Source of the DNA: Trogon surrucura
Lineage: Eukaryota > Chordata > Aves > Trogoniformes > Trogonidae
DNA: 64,000 nucleotides
Assembly: GCA_020746105.1 (NCBI GenBank)
Contig: CM036629.1
Location: forward strand, 2,115,501 to 2,179,500
Direction: 5' to 3'
Below are positions 24,916 through 38,443 of this stretch, in pieces (the stretch's first letter is position 1; each line of letters begins with the position of its first letter). The notes beneath the pieces are model-generated. The model worked only from the letters and a program-made list of their open reading frames with translations. It made no database searches and was not told where the DNA came from. The position numbers and the translations under genes were made by a program.

Positions 24916-26869
24916 ATAATATTTGGACACGCTCAATGGTAACAGCAAGGGTTCGCTCGCAGTAGCGTTGCGTGCCGGCAGGTCTCGCAGGGTTTTAGGA
25001 AGGAGATGAAAGGCCATTTGCCCCGCTTCACGGGTGGAGAAATGGTTTGCGGTTCAATATTTGGCTCGGTAAAGCAGGCTGGTCTGGTCTGGAGCCTCTG
25101 CCCTACAACGCCTTGCTCAAGATGGGGAGATGCCACCAGGATGGTGGAGCAGGTCCCTAAAGCCTCAGGCTGCTGTGCACTGAAAGGGAAGAGGGGGTTT
25201 GGAAACCTCGTTTCCAATGAGTTTCTGGCAACCCCGGGCTGCCAGGATCAGTCTGAAACCAAGAGGGAGGCAAACGAATCCCGTGCTGGGCACGCCTATC
25301 AGCTGGGACAAGGCAACGCAAGTCAGGATTCAGGCAGAGTTGAAATCTCCCCGTTTATGGAATAAGTGTGGCGGTTGCCCCAGGGACACCAAATGAATCA
25401 AAGCAAATTCCCTGCCTGAGCTGGAGAACCTGGTTTTGCAGATTAGGCCCATCTCTCTAGGAAACCCTCCATTCTCCCGTGCCCTGCACAGGCTGGATTC
25501 TGAGCAGAGAGAGAAAGCATCGGCCCATGAAGAGAAGAGATACCTGATGCGCTCCCTGCGCACGGTGCACGGTTAACCGCTGTGTTTGCATCGAATATCG
25601 CTTCTTGGTTTACCCTGAGTCGAAGCTGCTCCCTGCAGCGTGAACAGACTCAACACCCAGCTCAACGGAGGAGTCCATCACAGCAAACTCTGCGATGTGC
25701 CAGAGATCTCCAGCCAGGCAAAGCAGCCCAGTCTCGAAAAACACAGTGTCCTGCCATGGAGAGGGTGTCTCCACTGACCTTACTCTATCAAGGCTTCCAG
25801 GTTCTGTTTGCTTGAACTCTTAGCTGCTTCTTTATGGTTCCCTCGAGCTGACATACTCACCACAGACTCCGCTCCAGAAGTGACCCACTGCACCGAGATC
25901 AAACAGCCAGACAGACTTTGCAGAGGCCAAGACACAGAGCAGCCCGGCCAGCACTCTGCAAAACAGGTTCTAGGAGGTGGTGAAACCAATTCACAAGGAA
26001 ACAACCGAGAAAGCTGCTCTGGTTGTAAAAAGCCCCTCGGGAGAATTTTCCAAGTGTGTTATTTCACGTTGAACAGAGCCAGCGGAGGAGTGGAGGAGCC
26101 TGGGGCTGGGTTTATCCCAATGGCAGGTGCAGCGATGTGGACCTGGCCCCACCAGCCAGATCTGCCAGCATCGAGCCTGGAGAGGCACCTGGAGACCTGG
26201 CACGTGTAGCCCGGCAGCACCAACACGTTTCTGCCTTTGGCTGAGATCAGCCTCCAAGTCCAGTCATCCACGGGGCCCTCCAGCGAGAGAACTGCTCCCT
26301 GCCTAACGGAGAAACTATTTATTTTTCTCTGCAATTAAATGAACATGTGCAGAACTCATCCAAGGAATCAGCTCACTCCGTGGGGTTTTTCTACACAAGC
26401 TCATCACCGTGGTACACCGCCTGCATTTCGAGTGGCACATGCATTTGGCTCACAGAAAATTCGGTTGGTGGATTTTGGCAGCAGTTTTCCAAAGACCTGA
26501 GAAGGAGTTGGGACCGAACACTCATCAATCGTAGTGGGAGTTTAGTGCACGAGCAACTCCAGGCTCCATGGAAAATCCCAGCGGTTGTTAAGAGGAGATT
26601 TCTGGGAGATGTTCTTCCTCCCTGTGGTGAGTTGCCGTTGCGTCTCACGCCAAGCTCACATCTAGCAACGGCCCAAAGAGTTCAACCCCTGTAAAGAACT
26701 TCAAGCAGGCAGGAATATGGGTTTGTTCTCCACCATCCTTTGCAGGCAACCATCACCAGCCACATTTTTCACCCTGAAGCTGACATACAAAAATTGTGCA
26801 TGAGCAGCCTCTAGGGTAGGGGCAGCTTGAGGGACCGCCCTTTAAACATTTCCAAGCAGACAACTCCAA

Positions 26870-26935
26870 GCAGTGGGAGCTCACCACCTCTGAAAATCAA
26901 ACTGTTAGAGCCGGACTTAAACCCCCAAATCAGTA
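26870..26935. repeat. Possible ancient amniote repeat remnant
   Basis: AGTGGGAGCTCACCACCTCTGAAAATCAAACT followed by a GGACTTAAAC string (given here as parts of one interrupted match) resembles an old repeat family. That family is typified by CAGCACCTCTGAAAATCAGG and a following GACTTAG-rich part. It is very diverged and the assignment is tentative. Confidence 0.3.
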
Positions 26936-27216
26936 GCTGTTTCTTTAAGGAGGTGACCTTAAATGACATGCTCACTGCAACGCAGTGAGTCTCTCACAGA
27001 GCCAACACTAGATTCCAGCTCTCCTAGTTTTGGTTCTGATCCCGCAGTCTTTTTCTGTTTGGTAGCAAGAAACCAAAGGCTCCACCAAGCACTGACAAGC
27101 TCAGCTCACTTGTGTTCAGTGAATGCCCATCCCATCCCTCCTGCCTCTGAACCTCAGACAACTTTCACGGCAAAGGGTGACATCCCAACCCTTGACTTCA
27201 ACCCCATGAAAATTGG

Positions 27217-27395
27217 AATCATAGTCATAGAATCATAGAATCATAGAGTCATAGAATCATAGAACAGTTTTGGTTGGAAAAGACCTTCAAGATCATCGTC
27301 CAACCTTTGTTCCAGTCCTATCAACGCCACTAAACCCCATCCTTCAGCGCAACATCCACCCGCCTCTTAAACACCTCCAGAAATTCCTTCAAGCC
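27217..27395 (-). mobile_element. CR1 LINE fragment with octamer tail
   Basis: This is the 3' end of a CR1 in reverse orientation. The left edge at 27217-27263 is the terminal octamer array, about five ATCATAGA units as given. It is followed by TTGGTTGGAAAAGACCTTCA and ATCATCGTCCAACC, the reverse complement of the standard CR1 3' end. The array is longer than the two or three units common in many copies. The element is truncated near ACACCTCCAG. Confidence 0.95.
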
Positions 27396-30300
27396 AGCCA
27401 GTGGTTTGACTTCCGTAGGAGCTTTCACGGGCAGATCTGCACAGAGGGAAGAAATTAGCTGCCTCCCTGAAATAAACACTGAGCAAGACAAAACAACCCT
27501 ACACAAAAGGCTGCAGTAGCCATCCCCTATTGCAGAAGCCTAGAACTAGAAGAAGGAGCTATCACAGGCAGAAAATGACTGACAGCGACGGCGACGGTAA
27601 CTGCGCAGAGGATGGGGCTCGTGGCCCCAGTGGTCCCCCTGCCCTGATTACAAAGTCACATGGGCAGGCACCACACTTCCCATCAGGCAGAAAACAGGGG
27701 AGATACTGGAGTTAGTTTGCCCAGCGTTACGCCGAGGGAGGAGGTTTGCCAGGAGGCGCAGCGGCTGCGAGTACGGAGCTGTGATGGCAACTCGTTGGCC
27801 CAGCCGCTTGCAGGCTATAGATTTCTGGACCGCTCCTGGGAAGAGCAGCCTTGCTGTCCTTAATGTGGAGCTGCCACGGACTCTAACGCTATTTTTCAGA
27901 AAACCCCACTGATGATGGGAACAAAACCCACATCCTTCCACGGCAAAACCTCCATCCATTAGAGCAGCAGGAAACGATGACGTACGTTTCTAAGGAACAG
28001 AGGCTCTCTTTGCATAAAGGGCCAGGGAAGAATAAAGAGAATCATCATCACAGAGTTGGAGAAGAGACCTAGAGGTATGGGTTGGGACCAGAATATTGCT
28101 GAGGGACAGCAAAGCTGAGAGGGATACAGCTTCTCTGCAGGGAGGGAACAGGCAGCGCTTCCCACTCACTGTTCTGCAGTATTTTTTCAGGTATGCTGGA
28201 GGTAAAAAACGTGAAGCAACGTTCAGACCTTCTCTTACTTCTTACAAAGATTTGTGCAAACATAAATATTGTCAAAGCAAGCACAATCAGAGTCTGCCCT
28301 ACCAATATGACCTAAACCAAGCATCACTCTGCATAAAAATCACCCCAAAAATCTTTACCTTAAAAAAATGAACCCCCACTCAAACTCCAACCACCGACCT
28401 CAGCGGCATCATCACCAACTTCAATCCGTTTCCACGTTGCTCCTCGTGTCTCCCCATCCCACTGCTCCTCCTTGCCAGGGCTTACCTACACCCTCCCCAA
28501 AACTCAGGGAGCCTAATCCTGCAACAAACCATTTCCAACCTCTCAAGAGGGAAAACTAACTCTTATACAAAGATATCCAAGGTGTGTGCTCAAAACCTTC
28601 CACCGCCTCGGCTCTACCAACAAAGGGATGCCAAGGCTGAGGAGCGGGGACTGCCTCACTGAGGACTGGGCAGGACTCTGCCCTGTTTTTTCTCTTTTTT
28701 TTTAAAGAGTTCTTCTCACGTTGTTTGAAATTTTGGTTTGTTTATCCATCTGTTTGTAATTCTGCTGAGGTTTGGGTGTTTCACAGAAATTGTTTAATGC
28801 ACCCCAAGCTCTTACGGGTGGGAGAAAGGGTGGGGGGTTCTTGGAAGCTGTTGTCACGGACAGCTGAGCGAAGCAGATTTCCTACGAGGCCCTTTAAGTT
28901 TTGAGTCACAGCGCTGGGCTCCTCCAGGGGACCTTGCACAAGCCTCTGCTCAGTGCAGATGCTGTCCCCATTTTTCTGCTTCTTCTCAAAAAGGCTTGCA
29001 GCGGGGAGCCTGCTTTCCCACACAGACTCGCAGCATCCATCCCTCCCACAAGGGCCAACTTACCCCACTGCCACCTGGCCGGGGATGCTCTCACATCACC
29101 CCTTATCAGTCCCTAAGCTGCCTCCGGTTTGTTGTAGACCCCCAAAATGGCTCAACACTAGCCCTGTGCCACCACCAAAGTGAAGAACTCATTTGCTTTA
29201 CTGCAACACAAAAAAACTACGACTGTGATTCAGGATGGGGTCACAGGAACGGCGAGGCGTCCTCAGCAACCAACACGCTACTTCGGTTCCCATCGGCTTC
29301 TCCTGGATGCTGCCCAACTGAAAAAATGTCTGGGAGCTCCCAGAGCTCTCAGAGGAGTACTGGACCCTAGTCAAGTCCTTATCCTGGGTGTTGTATCAGC
29401 ACAGCCTGTCCTTTTCCAACCATTTTCTCCCCATGGATCGCCTCTTCGGTTCAAACCTCGCTGCCTGTGGTTTCCTCTATTTCATAAGCTTGGTACGGAA
29501 TCAAGATATCAGCTTCTAACTATTTGTTGAAGGATTAATTCCTCTCACTGCCTTGCTTTAGAAATGTTCGTGCCCCTCGGTCATGGTTACACTGAGTCAC
29601 TTTCTGGCCAGACACAAGCAAAACTGTGCTGAACGGACAGGCAAAGCCAAAGGACCAGCTCGGTCCTTAATTCGACGACAAACAAATCATTCATCTGCTG
29701 TGAATGAAGTGTTCTCAGCAGAGCGCAGGGAAAAGGTTCAGGCTTTAGCTCACAGCCTTCACGCATTGAAAACCGTCCTTCCCACCAACGCAAGCGCCTC
29801 TTACAGTTGTCACCTCTGCTCTCTGTGCAGCCGTGTAAGAGAGCGATGACTTTGACTCATTCTTTGCTCAGGGGAGGTGGTAGATGTGGCACTAATGCAG
29901 GGACTATAGGTTGAATAACCTCAGATTTGGTCTGGAACTCTCCTTTCGCATGTCCAGTGTCACTCCCACAAGGGTAGAGGAAGAAGGGATGGAGGAGGTT
30001 GCATCAGTTCTCTCTGTGACCCAGTGTACAATGAAGGAACCACTTGCACAACTCATTTATGGGGTCTGGGCAACACGGGTGAAAGCACTGCATCTCCAAC
30101 AATACCACACTGAAAATGTTAAAAGCACATAAAAGCCTCAGCAATGCCACCAAGCGCATTTCAATGAGGGATGATTAACCTGGGTTCATGTTAGCCACCG
30201 CTCCTGGAGAAACAGGGCATCCGGGTAGAGCAGAGTTATTTCAGGAACAGAGTTAAGTCATAAATAGTAGCAGAAGCAGAAAGAAATTAAGAGGTGTGGG

Positions 30301-31325
30301 CAAAGAAGAACAGGCACGGTTGCAGCTGACATCTGGAAGGAGACGGGGAGATAAAGGCAGATGCTGCTCCAGATGGCAGGAGCAGCAAAGAAGGAACACT
30401 GGCACATGCTGTCACTTGCTATCTAGCTCTTTTTGGAGCTGGTGAGGTTTTATTTTGCCAGGAATTAACAGCACAAAAGTAGAACCCACAGCAACACAGC
30501 AGCGAAGCCGTGCTTCACCCCAGAAGTGGGAAGGAGATGAAGTTAAGGCACCTCCCTGCAGCCCAAGACAAACCCCACAGGGTTGTAAGAGCAGCCCGAG
30601 CCCCTTTTTGCCCCAGCCCTCCCTGTACTCAACAGTAGCTCCATGACCCAGCCCAGAGATGGAGCAGACTGATCAGCCTGAAGACGATTCACGGTTACTG
30701 CTCCGTTGGGGGAAGCAGGACGGGCTCTGGGAAGGTACGATGGGACTGGCAGCAGTCACGGCTGCAGCCAGGCTCATCTCTGAACCTGCAGCCCCTGAAG
30801 GAGCCAAAGAGATGAGTGATTCATCCATCCCAAACTCATGCAAAGCCTGCTCAGCAGCCCTGGGGTTTTTTCCTCCAGGAGGTTCCTGGCAGACCATCGG
30901 CAAACACTTGAGGCAGTAATGGTGGGTGGGAGCCAGGCTGGGCTCTAGATGTTTTGGAGACCATTTTTCATGGTTTTTCTGGGGTGTTGAAAGAAACCCT
31001 TCGTTCTCCATGCCTCTGGGAGCTCGAGAAATCCAACGGGGTGCTGCTGGATCTCTGGAGCTAATTAAATCCAAGCCTCCGCACTTGGAGAAAGCTTGCT
31101 GAGCTTTATTGATTATGTCAGCATTGCCTAGGTGTCTGCTCAGCAGTCTTTCCCTGGCTCTCACCGAGTGCTGCTACATCCCCAGAGGGTCCTTCTCTGG
31201 CTATTGAGAAGCCCAGAGCAGAAATGCAATGGTTTTTCCATACTGCCAATGCCTCGAGGTTGTGCCCAAGCTCCGAGCCCCACTGTCAGGATGGCGAGTG
31301 AGATGTTGTCCCCCGTGCAGAGCTT

Positions 31326-31339
31326 GCACCAGGGGGAAC
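31326..31339 (+). promoter_or_regulatory. CTCF-like core motif
   Basis: GCACCAGGGGGAAC agrees with 12 of 14 positions of the CTCF core CCACCAGGGGGCGC, counting the usual ambiguous positions. A match of this quality occurs by chance in long windows, so occupancy is uncertain. Confidence 0.2.
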
Positions 31340-33316
31340 CGAGCCACACACATCATGGGCATGACCCAGCAGTTGCAACAGGGAGCAAAGACCTGCTACG
31401 AAAGGCCGGTGTGTGGATACTTTTAAGAAACCGGCCTCAACAACTCACCAAAATGAGGTTTACATCAGAGCCTGGGTTTGACCCCTTGGCTTCTGAGCCC
31501 CGGTCCCTTCCCAGGCGACTGTTCTGTAGGAGCACATGTGACACCCGGGGCTGTTTCGCAAACTGAATCCATCTGTCGGGTGTCCCAGCGCACCCCATTT
31601 CATCAAATAAATCCTGCCCACGTTTCCACTCCCACTGAGCAAATAGTTTTCCAGACAGCAGCAAGGCGGGAGAAAGGAGCGCTGGCTGGACGCAGCGGAG
31701 GAGCTGCTGCTTCCCTCGACTTGCTCGGGTGAGCTCCCGCTCTTCCAGCTGGCGAGGGGTTTTGTACGTGAACGGGGGCAACTACAGCGGGACCTCCAAG
31801 TCTGTACAACCGAGAGTAAGCGACTTAAAAAGGGGAAAAACAAAATTAATAAAGCCCCTCTTGCTCTGCTCGGACCCTCGATATAAAAGCACAAAGAAGT
31901 GAAACCGAGGGAGAAGGCTGGCTCGCCTGCCAGTTGTGTTGTTCAAATCCAGCTCGCTCTCGGTAAGAAAACAAAACCCGAAGCCAAGACCATCCCTGCG
32001 CGGAGCTCCGCGCTCACATCCTCATTCGCATCTACCCAAAAGATCGCTCCCTCCATCCTCTTGCGTTATGAGCACCCAAAAGCTGTGAGACCCGCGTGTG
32101 CTCACACCCACCTGTGGGCATCACCCCGACTCAGCCACTCGCTGCCCCGGCCATGCCCACCCTGGCTCTCGGTCATCGCAAGGCAGGAGCTCGCCAGCCG
32201 CCTCCACGGCTTCTCGCTGATCGTTATTAATGATTTTTAAGCTGATGCTAAAGAGGTGAGGCCGGCAGCGCTGTGGGTAACAGCTGTCTCTGATTAACTC
32301 TCCATCGCGGAGTCATTTTCGTTTGGAAGCCCACAGCCAACTAGAAACTCCCTTTGGAAGGCCTTGGTGCCATTGTGTGAAAGGAAAGGGGGGAAAAAAA
32401 AGAAAAACAGGAAAAATCTCAGAAGGCAACTAATTTATCATCTGCTTCTTGCTAACGTGTGTCCACAGGATGAACCTCTGTCACAAGACGAGGGAAAAAC
32501 CGGTCTTTGTAAAAGCCAAAGTCCCCGAGGAAAACAAGTATCTGCTAATCTCAGAGTCTCTGGGCCAGAGCTGAATATCCATTAGACTGGGTCAAAGCCA
32601 AAACTTCAGCTCTAGCCCTACGCTTTTACTTTCTGCCTTGGTTCTTTGTTTTTCAGCAAACGGGTGAATGCGGTGACTCTGCAGCACCGAACGCGAGCCC
32701 CACCAGCCCTCCCGAGCAGACAAGCCAGCTCTCCGCTTGGCAGCGTGGCACGGGCTCCCTGGTGGCACCACGGAGAAGGCGTTGCAATTGGTGATGGTCC
32801 CCTACGGTCCATCTCTAGGGGGACCTCTGCCCCATGGGAAGACACATCTCTGCTGCAGCGTAGCATGGCAACACCCGTGCACGTGATGCAGGAGAAGGCG
32901 AACCAAGGGGACTCAACGCGGGTTGTTACAGCCGGTGCTTGGGCAACTGGCCGTGCTTTGTGGCTTGACTCAGGCTCTGCTGGAGCTCAGAGGTGGTACT
33001 GCCATCCTGTCGCTTCTGTGCTCACACCAGATTCCCAACGGACCCGTCCTGACGCTCTAAGTTTGGCCCCTCTTCCTCCCAGCGTCCTGTTTGACCCAGC
33101 TACTTGGGCAAAGACACACCGAAAAGCCACGAGGCCACCAAGAGCTCTGTGACTCTTGGGTTAAATTTTAACGAAGGTCTCCAGAAGAGAGCAGTTGCTG
33201 ATTAACCCCTCCAAGACATCTTCCTCAGCCCTCTGAGAGCCATGGAGATCTTCCAAAGCAGTAATTCCCCAGTGGAGCAGACCACACAGATGTAACCAGC
33301 TGGAAGAGAGACCTTT

Positions 33317-33350
33317 AATTTTTTATATATATATATTTTTTGTGTGTGTG
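33317..33350. repeat. TA/TG simple tract
   Basis: A T-run, about six TA units, a second T-run and five TG units in succession. It is a short composite microsatellite. Confidence 0.85.
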
Positions 33351-35961
33351 GTGTTGTTTTAACCCGCAGCCAGTAACTCTAGGAGGGGCAGCTCATCCCC
33401 TTACGTTTCCTTCAACCTTCAACGGCATTCACAGAGACAGAGAAAACTCTACTGCGAGGACATCACCAGGGGTAAATCCCAAATCTTCACACCTACATCC
33501 CAGGACAGAGCCTGCAGTTGCAAGCAAATAACAAAAAAAACCCAAACCAATGGGTAATAGGTATAAGTTTTAAGGCACAAAGTCCATTAACGCACCAGCT
33601 CTGGCATCACGAGACCAGTCTGATAACGTCACTCGCTTCATATGTCAGTCACAAAGTTGGCATTTTTGCACAAAATTTTCACTCATTTTTGGCACAGCAA
33701 TTGCGTAAGCCTTTTCGTTTGTGCTTAGTTGTAAAACCTGGTCCAAGGTTTCCTTCAACACAGCTAAAATGTTATTTTAGTGGGGGGAGGAGATTCCACA
33801 CACCAAAAAACCAGACCTACACAAGCTTCAAATAAGTCTTTTTTCCTCCTGCAGACTGAAATCATTGGAGTTTAAATCCCTGCTATTTTTCTGGAATAGC
33901 ACCTGGGAGAAGGTTTAACCCTCTGAACAAGCATTAATTTAAAATAAAGGACATTTATTCATTCTATTCTTCAGAGGAATATAACTCCTATATTATTAAG
34001 AGCACCAGGGATTATTAAAAAAAAACAAACCGTGAAAGCAAATGAAAATCTAATTCTGTCCTCACCATTTCCTGACCTCTCAGGCTCTTCCTATCCCAGA
34101 GTGTGAGATGTTGCAAAACCCTGAAGGGAAAGTCGGGGCATACGATGGGAGGGAGTCTCCACTCAAGGTGGGGAACGTGCTCCAAGTGGCTTCCCCACCA
34201 CCACCGACTGACTCGTATTTTCCATTTCTGCTTGTTTTCCCTTTCTTGTCCGCACACGCTGCGGAGAGAGAAACAGTGGCAGTTCCCAGAGCCAAAGCAA
34301 AAGGGCTTGGATATTTATTTATTTTTTCCCTCACCTCCTAATTTGCATGAATTACAACTTTTTTTTTTTTTGCATTGCATTTCATAAAATAGTTTCCATA
34401 AAATAGAAGAGAAAATCCACGCACTAACTATCTGAATATAGCCCTTGAGCACAAGGAAAGCCAAGCTCTACGAAGAGACTCAACAAATTAACTCATTCCT
34501 GTTAGAGCAGAAACCTGTCCCTATTAGATGCAGCCTCATTAAACATAAAAAATCTATTGCCAGACTTTAGCAGAAGAATTTTTCACTGTTTTTTTTCAAG
34601 TTTTCACTGGTGCTTCTGTTTCACCCTTTCTTTTACGGTACGGCCAACTCAAGCAAACTACAACAAAAAGCATCGATTACGTTATCTTGCAAGATGCAAA
34701 CAAGCAAAGGCTCATCTTCCATCCAGAATGGTAGAGAAGTAGTAAATAAAGGAGGAAGAGATTCATCTGCTCGCTGATACTTGTTTTCCAAGGGGTAATT
34801 TCAAATGCTGTTGCAGTTCCAATGTTTTCGAAAAGGATGTGACATAAAATAACTGACCTTGAACTACCGCAGGCCAAGGGCACAGGTCACTCTGCAGATC
34901 TCTCATTCACGAGGGAAACCTTTTTAGCCAGTGGAAAGACCAAAACTGCCTGGTGAGAAGGATCAGAATCAGTCTGTGCGTCAACATGCTCTTACGGGGA
35001 CACAGCTCCACCTCAGACATGCAAATAAAATAAGGAGGGTTAAGAAACAGGTGGAAACAGTTGATTTCTATTGAATTCTACGGGATTTTTCCTGTGCCGT
35101 TGTTTTCAAAACGTGTCCAATCTTATGAGATCGGACATGCAGGTGCCCCGAGTTTGGTGAGCACAGAAAACTCCTTTAACACACGACACGTGCAAAACCT
35201 CTATCATCCCAACTGTTCTTCAGCTTTTTTTTTTTTTGCATTTGTCAAAACAAGAAGGTTTTCCAGGGGAGATGCCACTCGTTTTCGAAACGTCGCATCT
35301 GTGGATTCCTGCAGAGCACATGAGAGGTTGTTTTTCTCAGTTACTTTCGTGGATGCTGTGATGGGAACCCACCAACCCCTCAAAGTCTGGCCAGATCATT
35401 TAAAACCTACGTGAGCATGAGGTATATAGAGAATGAGAGGATGCAAACTTCATCCTCCCAGGGATGCGTCTATGCAAGGGATAGATCTGGAGGATGCTGT
35501 GGATGTGTGTTTGCAAGTATTCAGCATTTCTCTGAAACCTCACGTGAAATCCTTAAGGAAAATCACTCTGTATAAGGCACAGCCCCTTCTCGGAACATTT
35601 TTAGACTTAAGATATTCTAGCTGGTGATTTCAGGCTTCCATTCAGTTTGTCTAAAACCCTACAGAAAACTATAAAACCTGATGGAAAGAAATCAATACTG
35701 TGAAACAAAAGCCGTGTTAGAAAAAGAGAAAAATAGTTCCCACACAGTCCTTTTTCTACTCTACTGCTGATGTCTCACCTGAACAAAAAGCAACTTTCTA
35801 TCCTAGGTGCTTTGGGGCATAAATGTAGTAGCACTGTGGCCATAAAAGAATATCCCAGCAACGGGAAACCTTCAGCCTGATGTGGCACAGGCAGCCGCAC
35901 GTGAAAACAAATTTGGCATAGCCAACCACCCAGCTGGGGCAGTCACGGGAAGACAGAGGAT

Positions 35962-36017
35962 GGGCAGGGAAAAGAAAGTTAACAGATGAGGGCAGGGAAA
36001 AGCCAGTTAACAGATGA
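35962..36017 (+). repeat. Two-copy 28-bp tandem duplication
   Basis: Unit starts at 35962 and 35990. Both begin GGGCAGGGAAAAG and end GTTAACAGATGA, differing at two bases in the middle. Confidence 0.9.
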
Positions 36018-37003
36018 GGAAAAGGTGCTCAACCACCCAGAACAGCCAGGGTGGCTAACAAAACCAGGTTTAAGTCATTTGTGTCAGCTTTTATGGTAAA
36101 ACTGAAGTGATTTTAGGATGTTTTCAAGACAGCCTACAGAAAACATCCAGGCAGGCATTTACTGCAGCGCTATCAGCTCTGTGTGCACTAACACTTCATA
36201 GACATTTCTAGCTAAGCCTGCAATGGAAGCCTATAAAAGAGGGGAAAGTCAGCTGCTTCTCTCTATGCCTAAGTTTGAAATGGAAAAACACCTTAAACTA
36301 ATGGGTAAATTTAACTCTGTGAGAAGCACAACTGGAGCACGGTGAGAACAACAGAGATGGGATTCATTGCTCACTACCTCAGTTTCAACTTGCAAACTTG
36401 TGCATCTGTGTCAGGGGAAGCACGTGGGTGATGTCAGGACTTGGGCAAAACGTTTCCCCGTTGACAAGGACAGACCAGAACACAGGAAGTGTCCCAAAGG
36501 CCCCCAACGATCCTTCAGGGGTAGCATTTTGGTTTAGACGTGTGATTTTTCCCTTGATTCCCCCTCCCGAGCCAAGACTCTGGGATCATTCCCAGCCCCC
36601 AGGTTGGAACGGGAAAACATGTTCCTCCACAAACTGGGTTATTCCCAGTCTCACACCTTCTCCTTTATTTATAAAACCGAGTCGCCCTCTCAGTGGAGCA
36701 AAAATGACTGCAGGCACTTTGCTGCTGTCTGGAAAAGGATGCTGTGTGGCTTTCCTCTTTTTTTTCTGTAGGGAATACAGGGAAGGGTTTGCTTTGCATC
36801 CAGTTAACAGCTAAGTACAAGCATCGTCTGGAAATAATGGACAGTAACACTTCCTCCGTAGAAAATGCTGAATTCCCCCCAAGCTCACCAGCCCACCCTC
36901 CTCCTCCTCCTCTCACGGGGCATTTACCTTTCTCACTTGCAAATCTGCAGAGCTCAGAGCTGACCCAGGTCTCCTGGCGCTGCATATTCACATATCGTCT
37001 TGC

Positions 37004-37081
37004 TGTATATTCACATATTCACACACACACAACTCTATCTCCTGTATATTCACATATTAACACACCCACAACTCTATCTCC
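37004..37081 (+). repeat. Two-copy 39-bp tandem duplication
   Basis: Units start at 37004 and 37043. Each begins TGTATATTCACATATT and ends AACTCTATCTCC, with small differences in the CA-rich middle. A partial related copy (TGCATATTCACATAT) precedes at 36981. Confidence 0.9.
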
Positions 37082-38277
37082 TGACTCCCCTCTCCGTTTT
37101 CCTTTTCTTTCAGCACCCCCATCACTGTGTGGTATCTGCTTTGATCAGGTTATTTTTTTTTTACCATGTAATCACCAATAATAATTCCTACGCGCTAGGA
37201 CTATTAGGCACGCTTGTAAAGTGATTTCCACTCCCCCGAGAGACCGTGCAATTGGATACCTTGTGTGCTAACCATGAATTTTATCTGCTTCAACATATAC
37301 GGGGGGCCTGAGGCCTCGAGGAAATTAACAATCCAAACAAATTCTGCTGAGGTTTAAAAGATGAATTATTTTAATAACACTGAACTTACGCTGGATTCTG
37401 GTTTGGAGACAGCTCTCTGCAAAAGCAGGCAAAAGGTCTCAAACAAAGAGGGGTTTGACCAAACTTCAGCTCAATTGTCACGTAGTTTTCTGTCTCCTTT
37501 CCTTGCACTGCTGATTAACAAGATTATTTACGTCTAAGCACGAGTTCAGTCTCTTTTTCTTATCCAGAAGCCTGTTATTTCCATGAGCTCCAGAGAAAAA
37601 TGAAAGTTAGTGGATTAAAAATAGAAGTTAAAAAAAAAAAAAAAGAGTTGCTATCTCAAATGACTTTCGCTTCTGGCACTTCAAGAGCTGTTCCTTGTTT
37701 TGTTTGCTTTGCTTTATTTCTTTGCCTTCTCGTCTCCCTCTTCTCAACAGCAAACTGCAAAGGTCAGACGCTACCACGACACATATGCCTTGTGCAGCAG
37801 GAGCTGCTCGGCAGTACTTGGCAGACAGAAAAACCAGACAGTTCCTTAAAGCGAGGTCACAATCCAGCCTCGGGAAGATCCGCACTGAGCACCGCGGCGT
37901 AAACAAGCCCCGGGAACCCTGAGTCACAGTCTGAGTGCAACGGAGCAGATGTCTCTCCCGTACGGGTATGGGATGCAGAGCCACGAGGGAAGGTGCACAT
38001 CCACGAATAAATAAAAAAATACAGGTAACTGAGACAAAGAATAGATTTTAGATGTGTGCGGAACCAAGTCAGCAACGCATCTGTGCTGTGAGGGTGAAGA
38101 TCACCTCAGGTGTTTCACAGAGTTTAGATATCTCATATGATACCAGAAAACTAAAAGGCAGAAGACACTAGAACAGATCTAGGGTGACTTTCTCATAACT
38201 CTACAATTCAGTCTACTAGACAAAGAAGCCACAGGTGAGAGATGAAAGTGTTTAAGGTTGCAAAAAAATTACTGGAA

Positions 38278-38443
38278 TATCCAGAGAGGTGGTGGAGGCT
38301 CCATCCCTGGAGACATTCAAGGTCAGGCTGGACAGGGCTCTGAGCAACCTCATCTAGTTACAGATGTCCCTGCTCACTGCAGGGGGTTGGACTGGATGAA
38401 CTTTAGAAGTCCCTCCCAGCCCAAATCGTTCTATGATTCTACG
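38278..38443 (+). mobile_element. CR1 LINE fragment, short 3' end
   Basis: The sequence runs from AGAGGTGGTGGAGGCTCCAT through GGAGACATTCAAGGTCAGGC and GGGGTTGGACTGGATGAACT to a tail TTCTATGATTCTACG. This is the standard last 165 bp or so of an avian CR1. The subfamily appears to differ from the copy at 8535-8870, judging by the GACAGGGCTCTGAGCAACCT string. It is 5'-truncated and inactive. Confidence 0.95.

Larger units (their letters stand above)
19481..27216. other. Intergenic sequence, no gene recognised
   Basis: No supported exon was found. AT-rich, unique-looking blocks at about 19720-19950 and 20160-20300 contain homeodomain- and POU-like strings (TTAATCATG, ATTGATTAATATTA, ATTTACATAT) and are candidates for conserved non-coding elements. 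A CpG-rich patch lies at 24690-24915. Segments near 26530-26600 and 26870-26935 resemble very old amniote repeats. Confidence 0.6.
27396..38277. other. Intergenic sequence, no gene recognised
   Basis: No reading frame resembles a known family. The stretch contains a TA/TG tract at 33317-33350 and two small tandem duplications at 35962-36017 and 37004-37081. A CTCF-like string at 31326-31339 and A-runs such as that near 37628-37643 are also present. The rest looks like unique intergenic DNA. Confidence 0.65.

Noticed and set aside
28035-28085. Possible CR1 fragment (ATCATCATCACAGAGTTGGA)
   Set aside because: Similarity to the reverse CR1 end is too weak and does not extend.
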